Shown here piece by piece: positions 9,287 to 17,581 of a stretch of 64,000 bases of DNA. The DNA lies in contig JAGZJH010000005.1 in NCBI GenBank assembly GCA_018365815.1, forward strand, positions 18,809-82,808, read 5' to 3'. Both the position numbers and the translations under genes were made by a program. The notes below the pieces were generated by a model. The model did not search any database and was not told where the DNA came from. It saw only the letters and a list, made by a program, of their open reading frames with translations. The DNA comes from Erysipelotrichaceae bacterium (GTDB lineage Bacteria > Bacillota_I > Bacilli_A > Erysipelotrichales > Coprobacillaceae). Position 1 is the stretch's first letter; every line of letters starts with the position of its first letter.

Positions 9287-11671
9287 CTATACATTATGTT
9301 TTTTGTACCATGAAATGATGTCATTTCTATTTCCTGCAAACCACTGGGTAGTAACAAACAGCAATTCTCCTTTATGGCTTATAGGTTCTTTCCTATATCT
9401 TATTACATTGCTCCCACCCATATTTGCGTTTCTAGTTGATGCAAGAACAGGATAATCTGTTCTATTAAAAAGTTGTTTTGTGTACTCTTTGGTTTTTAAC
9501 ATTTCAATTTCTTCATTACTAATTTTTTCTTTTTCAATCAAGTCCTTAATCATGGCATATGCTAACGAACCAACTTTAATATTTGAATATGTTGTTTCAT
9601 CTGCTAAAGTAAAAGGTTTTGTGCTTGATTTATCATCTGAAATTTCACAGTATCTTACACCATTCTTATTTACCCACTCACGCTTACCGCTTGCATTGCG
9701 TCCTAGAACTACAGATGCTGCTAATGAAATGCTTTCGAATTCATAATCTTCAACAAAGATGCAATCAACTACAATATTACCCTTGATTAATTCTTCTCGT
9801 AGCTTATATGCATTAGGGTAATTAGTATTAAATTTATCTACTACATTTGATGATACTGTACTACCTTTCTCTACAATAAATCCCTGACTGCCAACATAAC
9901 CACTAGCATTGGCACCACGCTTGTTAGTTATGTATAGTTTTTCATAATCGTCATCATCGGAAATAATTGATTGATATGTTTTTAAATCCCAATTATCTTC
10001 AAATATTTTCATCAAATCTATTTGTCTTTTTTCAACAATATCTTCCGTCCATGAATTTTCATTCAAAACTTGTGTTGTAAGTGGGTAAGATGTAGTTCCA
10101 TTTTTTCCTTTAAAGTAAACATCCTTCTTTTTCTCAAAATCATAATTTTGAGCTTCTGAATTCTTCTTTCTTGTAAGTGGCACAAGATTAGCAATTCGAT
10201 TAATCCATAATTTCCTTCTATCTATTTCTGGCCATAACTTTTCCCAATCGGAATCTTGATTAATGGTCTGTGGAAGTACATGTTCGATTGTTAAAACACT
10301 GCTTTCTGAATCGTAACCCATTGCTCCATCACTTACAAAAGCATTTAATCGAAGAATAACATAATTTCTTCTTTTACCTGTCATTAGATAAATTTCTCCA
10401 TCTAGAGCATTTTTAAATTCGATTTTCTCGCTATTCGTCAGATCAACTGAGGATAATTTATCGTTTATATTATGATCGGGGTTACTTTCCATTTCATCTA
10501 GAATAGCTTTATATCTTTCAATTCTATGGTTTACATCTTTTGCAGTAATATGAAGGTATGAAGCTAATCGTTCTAATTTTTGAACAAACCACAAAATGTA
10601 TTCAGAATCGTTTTTATTATCCGCAAAGAACTTTATTGCAGATGGCATCCAATCAGAATTATCTATTTTGTTCAACCAATAGAGATACTCATTTATTTTA
10701 CTTGCATTTCCTGTTGATGTGTATTTCCTATCTTTCAAGATTTTATATGCTTCTGAATACGGCTCTAGAATATTATCAATTAATTGCTTTGGAGTAGATC
10801 TTGAAATAACATATTCTCTAAATTCTTCTAATAAATTTTGTTTTGATTTTGATTTTGCATAAATCATTCGTGTATGTGTAAAAACTTCATTGAAGCCAGC
10901 ACGAGTAGTCTTTATTTCTAAATCTTCCCATTTTTCTGTATACTCTTGCTGATCTTTTGATTCTATTTGGCCAATAATATCTGATTTTATTATATCGATT
11001 GGCATAAGATTTAAGCCTCTACTATTCATGACAGAAAACACTCTAAAAGCAGATTGTTGACTAGGTGTATAAACAGCAACCAAATAACATCTTGTTACAA
11101 GGAAACGACAGAAATCAATTATTTTAGTTTCGTCATTACCAAACTTCTCATCAAATTTTCTCATTAACAATTCGCAATTCTCTTTTATATGAACTTGTGA
11201 TTCATTTTCAAGTGTTTCTTTATCAATTTTTTTCAAATCATCAATTTTTAAATTTTGAATGTATTTGTTAAAGAATTTTTGGTCTTTATCTCTTAAATGC
11301 AAGCGTGGTAAAGGCTCTAACCCTTCTAATACATTTCCAGCTTCTCTAATATAGCTCATACAATTTATCTGATTATCACCACTTAAATGTAAAGCTACAA
11401 CAGCCATAAAAATGGTGAGTGTTGTTAATCTTTGCTGTCCATCTATCACATCTGCATGAGGCTTATCATCTTCTTTGATGAGAACAATACTCCCCAAAAA
11501 ATAATTATCATTTTGTTCATCAATAAAAAAATCGTATAAGTCATCGAACAATGTCTCTGTTTCTTCTTCCGTCCAAGCATACGGCCTTTGATAAGCGGGG
11601 ATATAATAATCAAATTCCTTGCTAAATATTTTATTTAAAGAATACTCTTTTCCTGTTATCTTGCTGCTCAT
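9287..11671 (-). CDS. DUF262 / DUF1524 (HNH) / DUF4357 nuclease, GmrSD- or SspE-like
   Basis: 794 residues. N-terminal DUF262 (ParB-like) domain with IPAYQRPYAW (24-33) and the nucleotide-handling motif DGQQR (77-81). A DUF1524 His-Me finger nuclease follows near residue 465, with IEHVLPQ and the downstream NRIANLVPL and N..E..N..F pattern. The C-terminus resembles DUF4357 (VVDCIFVEDYEF...VLGRNASGKREW). This architecture is known from GmrSD-type modified-DNA restriction and from SspE of phosphorothioate-based defence. The gene starts 2 bases after the XRE gene and is followed by the HEPN gene, so the three look co-expressed. All key residues seem present. Target unknown. Confidence 0.8.
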   Translation of the reverse strand: MSSKITGKEYSLNKIFSKEFDYYIPAYQRPYAWTEEETETLFDDLYDFFIDEQNDNYFLGSIVLIKEDDKPHADVIDGQQRLTTLTIFMAVVALHLSGDNQINCMSYIREAGNVLEGLEPLPRLHLRDKDQKFFNKYIQNLKIDDLKKIDKETLENESQVHIKENCELLMRKFDEKFGNDETKIIDFCRFLVTRCYLVAVYTPSQQSAFRVFSVMNSRGLNLMPIDIIKSDIIGQIESKDQQEYTEKWEDLEIKTTRAGFNEVFTHTRMIYAKSKSKQNLLEEFREYVISRSTPKQLIDNILEPYSEAYKILKDRKYTSTGNASKINEYLYWLNKIDNSDWMPSAIKFFADNKNDSEYILWFVQKLERLASYLHITAKDVNHRIERYKAILDEMESNPDHNINDKLSSVDLTNSEKIEFKNALDGEIYLMTGKRRNYVILRLNAFVSDGAMGYDSESSVLTIEHVLPQTINQDSDWEKLWPEIDRRKLWINRIANLVPLTRKKNSEAQNYDFEKKKDVYFKGKNGTTSYPLTTQVLNENSWTEDIVEKRQIDLMKIFEDNWDLKTYQSIISDDDDYEKLYITNKRGANASGYVGSQGFIVEKGSTVSSNVVDKFNTNYPNAYKLREELIKGNIVVDCIFVEDYEFESISLAASVVLGRNASGKREWVNKNGVRYCEISDDKSSTKPFTLADETTYSNIKVGSLAYAMIKDLIEKEKISNEEIEMLKTKEYTKQLFNRTDYPVLASTRNANMGGSNVIRYRKEPISHKGELLFVTTQWFAGNRNDIISWYKKHNV

Positions 11672-11673
11672 AA

Positions 11674-11889
11674 TTATTCCTCCGACCTTTTCACATAATT
11701 TAACTCAATATCATATCCCAACTCTTCCATCATCTTAACGAAAGTGTTATTAATAACACCTTCTTTTTTCTTGATGACACGATTTACATATGAACTTGTT
11801 GTATTGATATTTTCTGCAAGCTGAGCCTGTGTAATTCCCAATTCAATACATTTAACCTTTACATCTACTTCAATGTTGTTCTTAAGCAT
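11674..11889 (-). CDS. XRE-family helix-turn-helix regulator of the HEPN/DUF262 cassette
   Basis: 71 residues from the ATG at 11887-11889, chosen because AAAGGAG lies 5 bases upstream; a longer frame from 11964 has no ribosome site and would cover the promoter. The helix-turn-helix is LGITQAQLAENINTTSSYVN (about residues 17-36). It is the first gene of the cassette and probably represses its own promoter (11936-11964). Such small XRE proteins usually keep toxic defence genes in check. Confidence 0.8.
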   Translation of the reverse strand: MLKNNIEVDVKVKCIELGITQAQLAENINTTSSYVNRVIKKKEGVINNTFVKMMEELGYDIELNYVKRSEE

Positions 11890-11935
11890 GAGTTCTCCTT
11901 TACTAACAACAGTTATTTCACTAATAAGATAATTT

Positions 11936-11964
11936 ATTATACCATCAAAATCAATAAATAACAA
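11936..11964 (-). promoter_or_regulatory. Promoter of the XRE-DUF262-HEPN unit
   Basis: The minus strand shows TTGTTA, 17 bases, then TATAAT. An imperfect dyad (TTATT...AATAA, about 11911-11925) just downstream is a candidate operator for the XRE protein. Confidence 0.65.
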
Positions 11965-11986
11965 TTAGGCAACTTCCACATAAAGC

Positions 11987-12015
11987 AAAAAAACACCCAG
12001 GACTTAGCCTGAGTG
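11987..12015 (-). terminator. Terminator after the recombinase operon
   Basis: Stem CACTCAGG/CCTGGGTG (11994-12001 with 12008-12015) and seven T on the minus strand, 14 bases past the stop of the recombinase at 12029. Its stem and flanks recur at 7157-7188. Confidence 0.85.
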
Positions 12016-12028
12016 CATAATGGGAATA

Positions 12029-13609
12029 TTAAACTGTTATTTCTGTTCCATCCTTAAAAACTACTGTAACATTTTCTTTGCTTCTAACTACAATCTTCTC
12101 TGCAAGGCTGCTCCATAACCCTTCATCAAATTCTGTGATAATATCCACTTGTTCTTTTAGAACTGTAATGAATCTTCCCATCTGTTCATACTTGGCATCT
12201 TTGTTTGAAATGGTACTACAAATCTCATCATACTCGCTTTTTAATTTATCGTATCGTTCCACCAAAGCGTTATATCTTTTGTTGTAATCATCTTGATTCT
12301 GTGCTTTCCTTGCGTTTTCTTCAACGATTGCTTGTGTCATATCAACTGTAACGGTTATGTCTTGTTCTAAGTTATCCCTTTTCTTCAGCAATTCCTTTTT
12401 GTCGCATAAGGCTTGCCTTACCAATTCAAGGTTAGCAATAATCTCATCCTTTTCTGTTATCAGTTCATTAACTGCTTTTATGAAGATTTCCTTTAATTCA
12501 TACTCAGTAAAATGTGGTGTGCTGCAACCAGTATTATTTCTGAACTTGTTATTGCATTGATAGATAACTCTTCGATATTTATCATTGGAGTGCCATACTT
12601 TGGAGCCATACCAACCACCACACTCAGCACATTGTACTTTTGATGAGAATATCGTTATTCCACTGTATCTTGATTTTCCTTTTCCTCTTCGTTCAATTTC
12701 CACTTGTACCAAATCAAAAAGCTGTGGATCAATAATTGCCTCGTGGTTATTCTCCACATAATACTGTGGTACTTCACCCTCGTTTTTCTTCATCTTCTTA
12801 TTTAAGAAATCAACAGTGAACTCCTTTTGAAGAAGTGCATCACCTTTATATTTTTCATTTGTAAGAATACTTTTCGCCGATGATTGACTCCATACATCTT
12901 TACCTCCGGGAGTTTTAATTCCTCGGCTAGTAAGTTCTTTAGCTATTGTATGAAAGGTAAGTCCGTCTAAGAAAAGTTTATAAATGAGTTTTACTGTCTT
13001 TGCTTGTTCCGGCACCACCACTATCGTACCGTCTGCTGCCTTTTCATATCCTAAAAATCGACTGTAAGCAAAGCTGACTTTACCATCAGCAAATCGTTTT
13101 CTATGACCCCAAGTAACATTCTCCGAAATACTACGACTTTCTTCTTGAGCTAATGAACTCATAATGGTAAGAAGAAGTTCTCCTTTACTATCAAAAGTCC
13201 ATATATTTTCTTTTTCAAAGTAGCACTCGATGTTGTTTTCTTTTAACTTTCTGATGGTAGAAAGCGAATCGACTGTATTTCTTGCAAATCTTGAAACCGA
13301 CTTTGTAATAATTAAATCAATCTTTCCATCAAGAGCGTCAGCCACCATTCGATTGAATCCATCTCTTCTTCTTGTATTTGTAGCACTGATTCCTTCATCT
13401 GAATAAAGTCCTGCAAACTCCCAATCATCTCGGCTTTTGATGTAGTTTGTATAATAATCAACCTGTGCTTCATAACTGGTAGTTTGATCTTCGTGGTCAG
13501 TACTAACACGAGCATACCCTACAACCTTTCGCTTTTTCTTACTATCCATTGGTTTGGCAGTATATTTATTGATAGTTGCAGGTATTTGAGTTACTTTTCT
13601 TTTTGCCAT
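12029..13609 (-). CDS. Large serine recombinase 1 (integrase/resolvase family)
   Basis: 526 residues. N-terminal resolvase domain with YARVSTD, catalytic Ser36, and the RFARNTVD and QEESRSISENV blocks; a recombinase domain (about 185-290, with GIKTPGGKDVW); a Cys4 zinc ribbon (CAECGG... near 330-375); and a C-terminal coiled coil (about 395-480). This is the layout of phage and ICE integrases that act without IHF and leave 2-bp cores, matching the TCT core of this element. The start overlaps the upstream recombinase gene by 19 bases. It is the recombinase nearest to attL in the ancestral phage and the best candidate integrase. Confidence 0.92.
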   Translation of the reverse strand: MAKRKVTQIPATINKYTAKPMDSKKKRKVVGYARVSTDHEDQTTSYEAQVDYYTNYIKSRDDWEFAGLYSDEGISATNTRRRDGFNRMVADALDGKIDLIITKSVSRFARNTVDSLSTIRKLKENNIECYFEKENIWTFDSKGELLLTIMSSLAQEESRSISENVTWGHRKRFADGKVSFAYSRFLGYEKAADGTIVVVPEQAKTVKLIYKLFLDGLTFHTIAKELTSRGIKTPGGKDVWSQSSAKSILTNEKYKGDALLQKEFTVDFLNKKMKKNEGEVPQYYVENNHEAIIDPQLFDLVQVEIERRGKGKSRYSGITIFSSKVQCAECGGWYGSKVWHSNDKYRRVIYQCNNKFRNNTGCSTPHFTEYELKEIFIKAVNELITEKDEIIANLELVRQALCDKKELLKKRDNLEQDITVTVDMTQAIVEENARKAQNQDDYNKRYNALVERYDKLKSEYDEICSTISNKDAKYEQMGRFITVLKEQVDIITEFDEGLWSSLAEKIVVRSKENVTVVFKDGTEITV

Positions 13610-15363
13610 TTATCCCCACGCTCCGTTCTCAACTTTTTCATTTTTTGACTCATTTTTTTCCTTCGTTCGTCATCCCATATCTGTTTCATACACTCTCTCA
13701 TATATTCCTTGTATTCCTCTGTATGAGGAGTACCTTTTTTCTTTTCCTTATAATCTAGTGTTTTAGTAGAACCATCTTTGAAATGAAAGGTAACAGTGTT
13801 ATTCAAAACTACTGCTTTATCTAATTTTTCATCCATTATTTTTTCTGAAAACTCATCAAGCTCTAACACTTCACAAACAAGACTTTTCAAAGTTGATTCT
13901 TTAATCGCAGTGTTTCCGCAACTTTCTGAACATCGCCTGGTTCTTTCTTTCGTTCCATCAGAATAAGTGTTTGACTGCCCTCGATAGTTATTACCACAAT
14001 TTCCACATACCACAAAACCTGTGAATTCAGTATGTCTTGTTGGACTTGTAGATTTTTTCTTATGAAGTTCTCCCCAGGCTTTTCTTCGTTCAGGAGTCCA
14101 ACAATCCGTTCTTGCTGATGATTTCCATTTTTGAAGATATGTACTTCCATCTTTAAAATGAAATTCAAGCGCATCATCACCAATAACTACAATCTTATCC
14201 ACTCTTTCTTCAAAGACAGTTTCATCAAATTCCTCAGTGCCAAGAACCTCAGCACAAACCCTCTTCAATGTATTTTCCGGTATGCTCTTAGCATCACAAT
14301 ACCTTTTTCCCTTTTCTGATTTGGTTAGACAAATCCAAATGTAATAAACCTTATCTGGGTCTTTTCTTTGACGCTTTCCACTTCTACGATAACTTTTACC
14401 GCAAGTAGAACATTTAATCTTGCTAGTAAAGCAAGTAGTAGGAATACTCCAATTTGCTCTAACACCAAGTTCTCTTCGTCTTTTTATCTCATCTTGAACT
14501 TGCTTATATACATCCATTGGGATAATTGGCTCATGTGTGTTCTCAACAAAGTATTGTGGAAGTTCTCCTTTGTTTTTCTTTGATTTTCCAGTGATGGGGT
14601 CAACAACATACTCCTTTTGAAAAAGCAAATTTCCTGTATAAGTGATGTTACTTAAGATTTGACGAATTGATGTATTTCCAAAATGACCGCCCTTATACGA
14701 TTTCACACCCATCTCTTCAAGTTGCTTTTCTGTACTTTCTGCAGATAAACCTTTTAGAAAATTATCGTAAATGAGTTTTACAATCTTTGCCTCATCCGGT
14801 TCTATCACCAATTTATCATCTTTCCATCGGTATCCATAGATTTGAAACTGTCCATTAGGTATGCCTTGTTCAAACCTTTTTCTTGTAGCCCATTTGACAT
14901 TTTCAGAAATGGATCTACTTTCCTCTTGAGCAAATGAGGCAAGTATTGAAAGCATCAACTCACCATCACCACTCAAAGAGTTTATATTTTCTTTTTCAAA
15001 TCTAACTTCTACACCTATATCTTTAAGTGCTCTTACTGTTTCAAGTAAATCGACTGTATTTCTTGCAAAACGCTGAATGGATTTTGTAAGTATAATATCA
15101 ATCTTTCCATTTTTAGCATCTTCAATCATTCGTTTAAATTCTTCACGCTTTGCTGTGCTTGTCCCACTAATACCATTATCCGCATATACTCCGGCAAACT
15201 CCCAATCAGGATTCTTTTGAATGAAGTTGTTATAATAGCTTATTTGTGCAGAAAGTGAATGGTTCATTCTTTCAGATTCCATTGAAATTCTGGCATAAGC
15301 AGCAACTCTTTTTCGTAGCTGCACAACAGGCATTTTATGTTCTATTTTCATTATTTTTCGCAC
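13591..15363 (-). CDS. Large serine recombinase 2, with two zinc-ribbon modules
   Basis: 590 residues from a GTG at 15361-15363, chosen because AAAGGAGGT lies 7 bases upstream. Resolvase domain with YARIS and catalytic Ser27, RFARNTVD and QEESRSISENV blocks; recombinase domain; a Cys zinc ribbon (CSTCGKSYRR...) and a second, shorter ribbon (CGNCGNNYRG...). Each ribbon is followed by a related hydrophobic FHFKDGST module, an apparent internal duplication. A basic lysine-rich tail ends the protein. It is translationally coupled to recombinase 1. Tandem serine recombinases occur in clostridial mobile elements; whether both are needed here is unknown. Confidence 0.9.
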   Translation of the reverse strand: MRKIMKIEHKMPVVQLRKRVAAYARISMESERMNHSLSAQISYYNNFIQKNPDWEFAGVYADNGISGTSTAKREEFKRMIEDAKNGKIDIILTKSIQRFARNTVDLLETVRALKDIGVEVRFEKENINSLSGDGELMLSILASFAQEESRSISENVKWATRKRFEQGIPNGQFQIYGYRWKDDKLVIEPDEAKIVKLIYDNFLKGLSAESTEKQLEEMGVKSYKGGHFGNTSIRQILSNITYTGNLLFQKEYVVDPITGKSKKNKGELPQYFVENTHEPIIPMDVYKQVQDEIKRRRELGVRANWSIPTTCFTSKIKCSTCGKSYRRSGKRQRKDPDKVYYIWICLTKSEKGKRYCDAKSIPENTLKRVCAEVLGTEEFDETVFEERVDKIVVIGDDALEFHFKDGSTYLQKWKSSARTDCWTPERRKAWGELHKKKSTSPTRHTEFTGFVVCGNCGNNYRGQSNTYSDGTKERTRRCSESCGNTAIKESTLKSLVCEVLELDEFSEKIMDEKLDKAVVLNNTVTFHFKDGSTKTLDYKEKKKGTPHTEEYKEYMRECMKQIWDDERRKKMSQKMKKLRTERGDKWQKEK

Positions 15364-15387
15364 TTTACAGACCTCCTTTCTTCAGTA

Positions 15388-15418
15388 CATATATCACTCT
15401 AAAGCCTTAATTTATCAA
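15388..15418 (-). promoter_or_regulatory. Phage promoter motif, copy 1 (recombinase operon)
   Basis: The minus strand reads TTGATA, 19 bases, TATATG, with the block CTTTAGAGTGATATATGTA shared almost exactly with two other prophage sites (33908-33938 and 35303-35333). It overlaps the 3' end of the gene at 15407 and lies 25 bases before the recombinase 2 start. Confidence 0.6.
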
Positions 15419-15586
15419 GTCTATATCAGCAAATAATGTAGCAAAAGTTGGACCGTATTTTTCCTTCATTTTTGTATCAATTATGATATATTCCTCTTTT
15501 GATACAATCCCATCATCAAGCATTTTCTTTACCATACTCATAGTAGCAAGATAGAGTTTTTCGCTGTTAAGTTCTTCTTTACTCAT
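15407..15586 (-). CDS. Small conserved protein (SHOCT-like) upstream of the recombinases
   Basis: 59 residues from the ATG at 15584-15586, chosen for its ribosome site GGAGGTG; the ATG overlaps the stop of the preceding gene (ATGA). The sequence MSKEELNSEKLYLATMSMVK, then a GIVSKEEY turn and an IDTKMKEKYGP helix, is a short two-helix protein commonly found directly before large serine recombinases in clostridial elements. Function unknown; it may help recombination or its control. Confidence 0.7.
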   Translation of the reverse strand: MSKEELNSEKLYLATMSMVKKMLDDGIVSKEEYIIIDTKMKEKYGPTFATLFADIDLIN

Positions 15587-15993
15587 TGCTTGCCACCTCC
15601 AAATCTGTCGGCAACATAGCAATCATGAGAGCAATATTTCTTATTTGAATTGCCATAAACCTCAAACTTTTTATGGCAATATGGACATGCTTTAACTGTT
15701 ACCTTTTTATGCTTGACCATATCTCTATGGGAATTCCACCATGCCATTCTGCATTTATCTGAGCAAAAATGTTTCACTTTTCTTTTGTCATTTTGAGGAA
15801 CTACTGCACCACAATTTTTACAAAATACCTCGTTATCCTTAATCACCTTTATTTCATCAGTGCTAGTTAGATTATTTCTTCTACAATACGATTTGATGGT
15901 ATTTTCAGAAATACCTAATTCTTTTGCGATAGATTTATAACCCGCTCCCTTTGCCCTCATAGAAGTAATTTGTGTTTTTTGAATATCGTTCAT
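15583..15993 (-). CDS. Helix-turn-helix and zinc-finger protein, first gene of the recombinase operon
   Basis: 136 residues from the ATG at 15991-15993 (ribosome site TAGGAGGTG; a GTG 4 codons upstream lies inside that site). The N-terminus has a sigma-factor-like helix-turn-helix (GAGYKSIAKELGISENTIKS). Two treble-clef-like zinc motifs follow: CKNCG...HFCSDKCR and CPYCHKKF...YCSHDCY. It sits before the SHOCT-like gene and both recombinases and is preceded by the repeated leader motif at 16011-16047. It is a probable DNA-binding regulator or recombination accessory factor. Confidence 0.75.
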   Translation of the reverse strand: MNDIQKTQITSMRAKGAGYKSIAKELGISENTIKSYCRRNNLTSTDEIKVIKDNEVFCKNCGAVVPQNDKRKVKHFCSDKCRMAWWNSHRDMVKHKKVTVKACPYCHKKFEVYGNSNKKYCSHDCYVADRFGGGKQ

Positions 15994-15995
15994 AA

Positions 15996-16047
15996 GTAAA
16001 AACACCTCCTAAGTAACAGGCAAAGAAAACATCTCGATTTTTACCCC
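15996..16047 (-). promoter_or_regulatory. Repeated leader motif, copy 1
   Basis: On the minus strand GGGGTAAAA, then TTTTCTTTGCCTGTTACTT at fixed spacing (16011-16047), shared with copies at 45793-45829 and 50310-50346. GTAAAAA (16038-16044) can pair with TTTTTAC (15996-16002), placing the ribosome site AGGAGGT (16004-16010) in the loop. The leader also contains a possible minigene reading MFSLPVT then stop. Confidence 0.55.
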
Positions 16048-16053
16048 TAAAAC

Positions 16054-16091
16054 AAAAAAATACCCGCAAGAGAACAAATCTCCTACGGGCA
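16054..16091 (-). terminator. Terminator of the lysis/late operon
   Basis: Imperfect stem GCCCG...AGGAGA with TCTC...CGGGT (16062-16090) followed on the minus strand by seven T, directly past the amidase stop. Confidence 0.75.
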
Positions 16092-16097
16092 TACACG

Positions 16098-17087
16098 CTA
16101 ACTTAATATTTCATTTACTCGTCTTTGCACTGCATTATAGTCATATCCAGCTGCGATTAATCGATTCTTTCTATCCGTTCCATTTCCCCAATCACCACGA
16201 ATTACTTCTCTGGCAATCGTATCAATAGATTTCTTTGATGAAACATATAACAATTCATTAACTCTTTTTTGAACAGCATCATAATCATAACCTGCAGAAG
16301 TTAATTTGTTTTTTCTGTCAGAACCGTTACCCCATAAACCTTTGATAACTTCTCTTGCAAGTTCATCAACAGATTTCTTATTTGATTTTGGATAGACAAC
16401 ATTTCCTCTCTCATCAAATACAAAATAGCCCTTATGAGAATCAGCGCATCTTTTGGCGTTATCAAAAACACTAAAAGCACCTACTTGTGACTTTGAATCA
16501 GACCATGATTTTCTAACTCTATATAAGCTTTTACTTGGTGTAACAGAAGAACCACCTAGCTCTGCTGTCACCTTTTTAGCAAGGTCACCAAGTCTTGAAT
16601 ATAACCAATCACCAGGACACGACTTATTTGCAAACCATCTGTGAACTGTTAATACCATTTCATCAGACTTTGGTGCGTAATTTAATGATTTATTCTTATC
16701 AGCAATCCAGATAAGTTTCTTTTTACCGTTTCTTTTACAGATATCAACACAAAGTTTAATAAGGGTAGAATAGACTTTATCATTCATCCAATAAGGATGT
16801 TTTGTATCTGATGCACATTCGATTGTTACTGCTCTTTGGTCATTTGAATTTGAAGAAGAACACCATGAACGGTTCTTCTCTTCTACATACATTCCGACTC
16901 TACCATCAACGCCAATTCCATAGTTACAGCTTGCTTCCCTTGATGTAGGGGCAAAGATATTACCTAAAGTTTCAACACTGCATTGACCCACCACACAGTG
17001 TGGTGTAATGCGATCAATGGCGTGAGTTCTTCGTCCTGAATGATTCGGACTAAGTCTTGTATAAGATACTAAATTACTATTTGACAT
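16098..17087 (-). CDS. Endolysin: N-acetylmuramoyl-L-alanine amidase with CW_7 repeats
   Basis: About 329 residues from the ATG at 17085-17087 (ribosome site GAGGAA). An Amidase_2-type domain fills about residues 1-180: zinc-ligand-like THAIDRITPH near the start and VHRWFANKSCPGDW later. A short linker domain (about 195-245) precedes two tandem CW_7 cell-wall-binding repeats, each ending G.GYDY.AVQ.RVNE. It cuts the bond between muramic acid and L-alanine at the end of the lytic cycle. The holin gene lies immediately upstream, the usual lysis pair. Confidence 0.9.
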   Translation of the reverse strand: MSNSNLVSYTRLSPNHSGRRTHAIDRITPHCVVGQCSVETLGNIFAPTSREASCNYGIGVDGRVGMYVEEKNRSWCSSSNSNDQRAVTIECASDTKHPYWMNDKVYSTLIKLCVDICKRNGKKKLIWIADKNKSLNYAPKSDEMVLTVHRWFANKSCPGDWLYSRLGDLAKKVTAELGGSSVTPSKSLYRVRKSWSDSKSQVGAFSVFDNAKRCADSHKGYFVFDERGNVVYPKSNKKSVDELAREVIKGLWGNGSDRKNKLTSAGYDYDAVQKRVNELLYVSSKKSIDTIAREVIRGDWGNGTDRKNRLIAAGYDYNAVQRRVNEILS

Positions 17088-17090
17088 CAA

Positions 17091-17501
17091 TTATTCCTCA
17101 CTTTCTGCTCTATCATGGAGCTGCTCTAAAACTTCTTTTATTTTTACTGGGATTGGAAGTCCCAAGTGTCCTGCATTTTCAAGAAGGCTTACACCCTCGT
17201 TAGAAATGTAGAAAAAGATAACCGCAGTTCTAAGGACACTACCTGTACCGATAACCTCTACATCAAGAATGTTTGCAATTCCGACTAGTAAGAAAATAAG
17301 CACCTTTCTGCAGATACCCTTAAATCCAACGGCACTTGATAGTTTCTTATCTGCCACTGCACACATCACTCCGGTGATGTAATCGATGACTACAAATAAT
17401 AAAAGTGCGAAAACCAAACCATCGCACCCTCCCAAGAAATAGCCAAGCCATCCTCCAATTCCTGTAAATACAAGTTGAATTACATTCCAAAATTCCTTCA
17501 T
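17091..17501 (-). CDS. Holin, TcdE/phage-lysis family
   Basis: 136 residues from the ATG at 17499-17501, chosen for AAAGGAGG just upstream. It has three or four hydrophobic segments (about 8-25, 28-46, 62-82, 88-105), the FVVIDYITGV motif and the KGICRKVLIFLLVGIANILD block typical of the toxin-secretion/phage-lysis holin family, and a charged C-terminus. It forms membrane holes that release the endolysin encoded just downstream. Confidence 0.9.
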   Translation of the reverse strand: MKEFWNVIQLVFTGIGGWLGYFLGGCDGLVFALLLFVVIDYITGVMCAVADKKLSSAVGFKGICRKVLIFLLVGIANILDVEVIGTGSVLRTAVIFFYISNEGVSLLENAGHLGLPIPVKIKEVLEQLHDRAESEE

Positions 17502-17536
17502 AAATTTGTTCCTCCTTTTCAAGAATTTTTGATATA

Positions 17537-17566
17537 GAAAAAACGACCATCCTTATTGGACAATCG
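17537..17566 (-). terminator. Terminator or attenuator between tail fibre and holin genes
   Basis: CGATTGTCC pairs with GGATGGTCG using G-U pairs (17544-17552 with 17558-17566), followed on the minus strand by six T. It would reduce read-through into the lysis genes unless antiterminated. Confidence 0.65.
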
Positions 17567-17581
17567 CCTTATCTAACTTTA

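Noticed and set aside
11674..11964. Longer 96-codon start for the XRE regulator
   Set aside because: It has no ribosome site and would cover the promoter at 11936-11964; the ATG at 11889 has AAAGGAG.
13887..14183. 98-codon frame inside recombinase 2
   Set aside because: It lies in another frame of a clear recombinase gene, lacks a ribosome site and shows only shadow composition.
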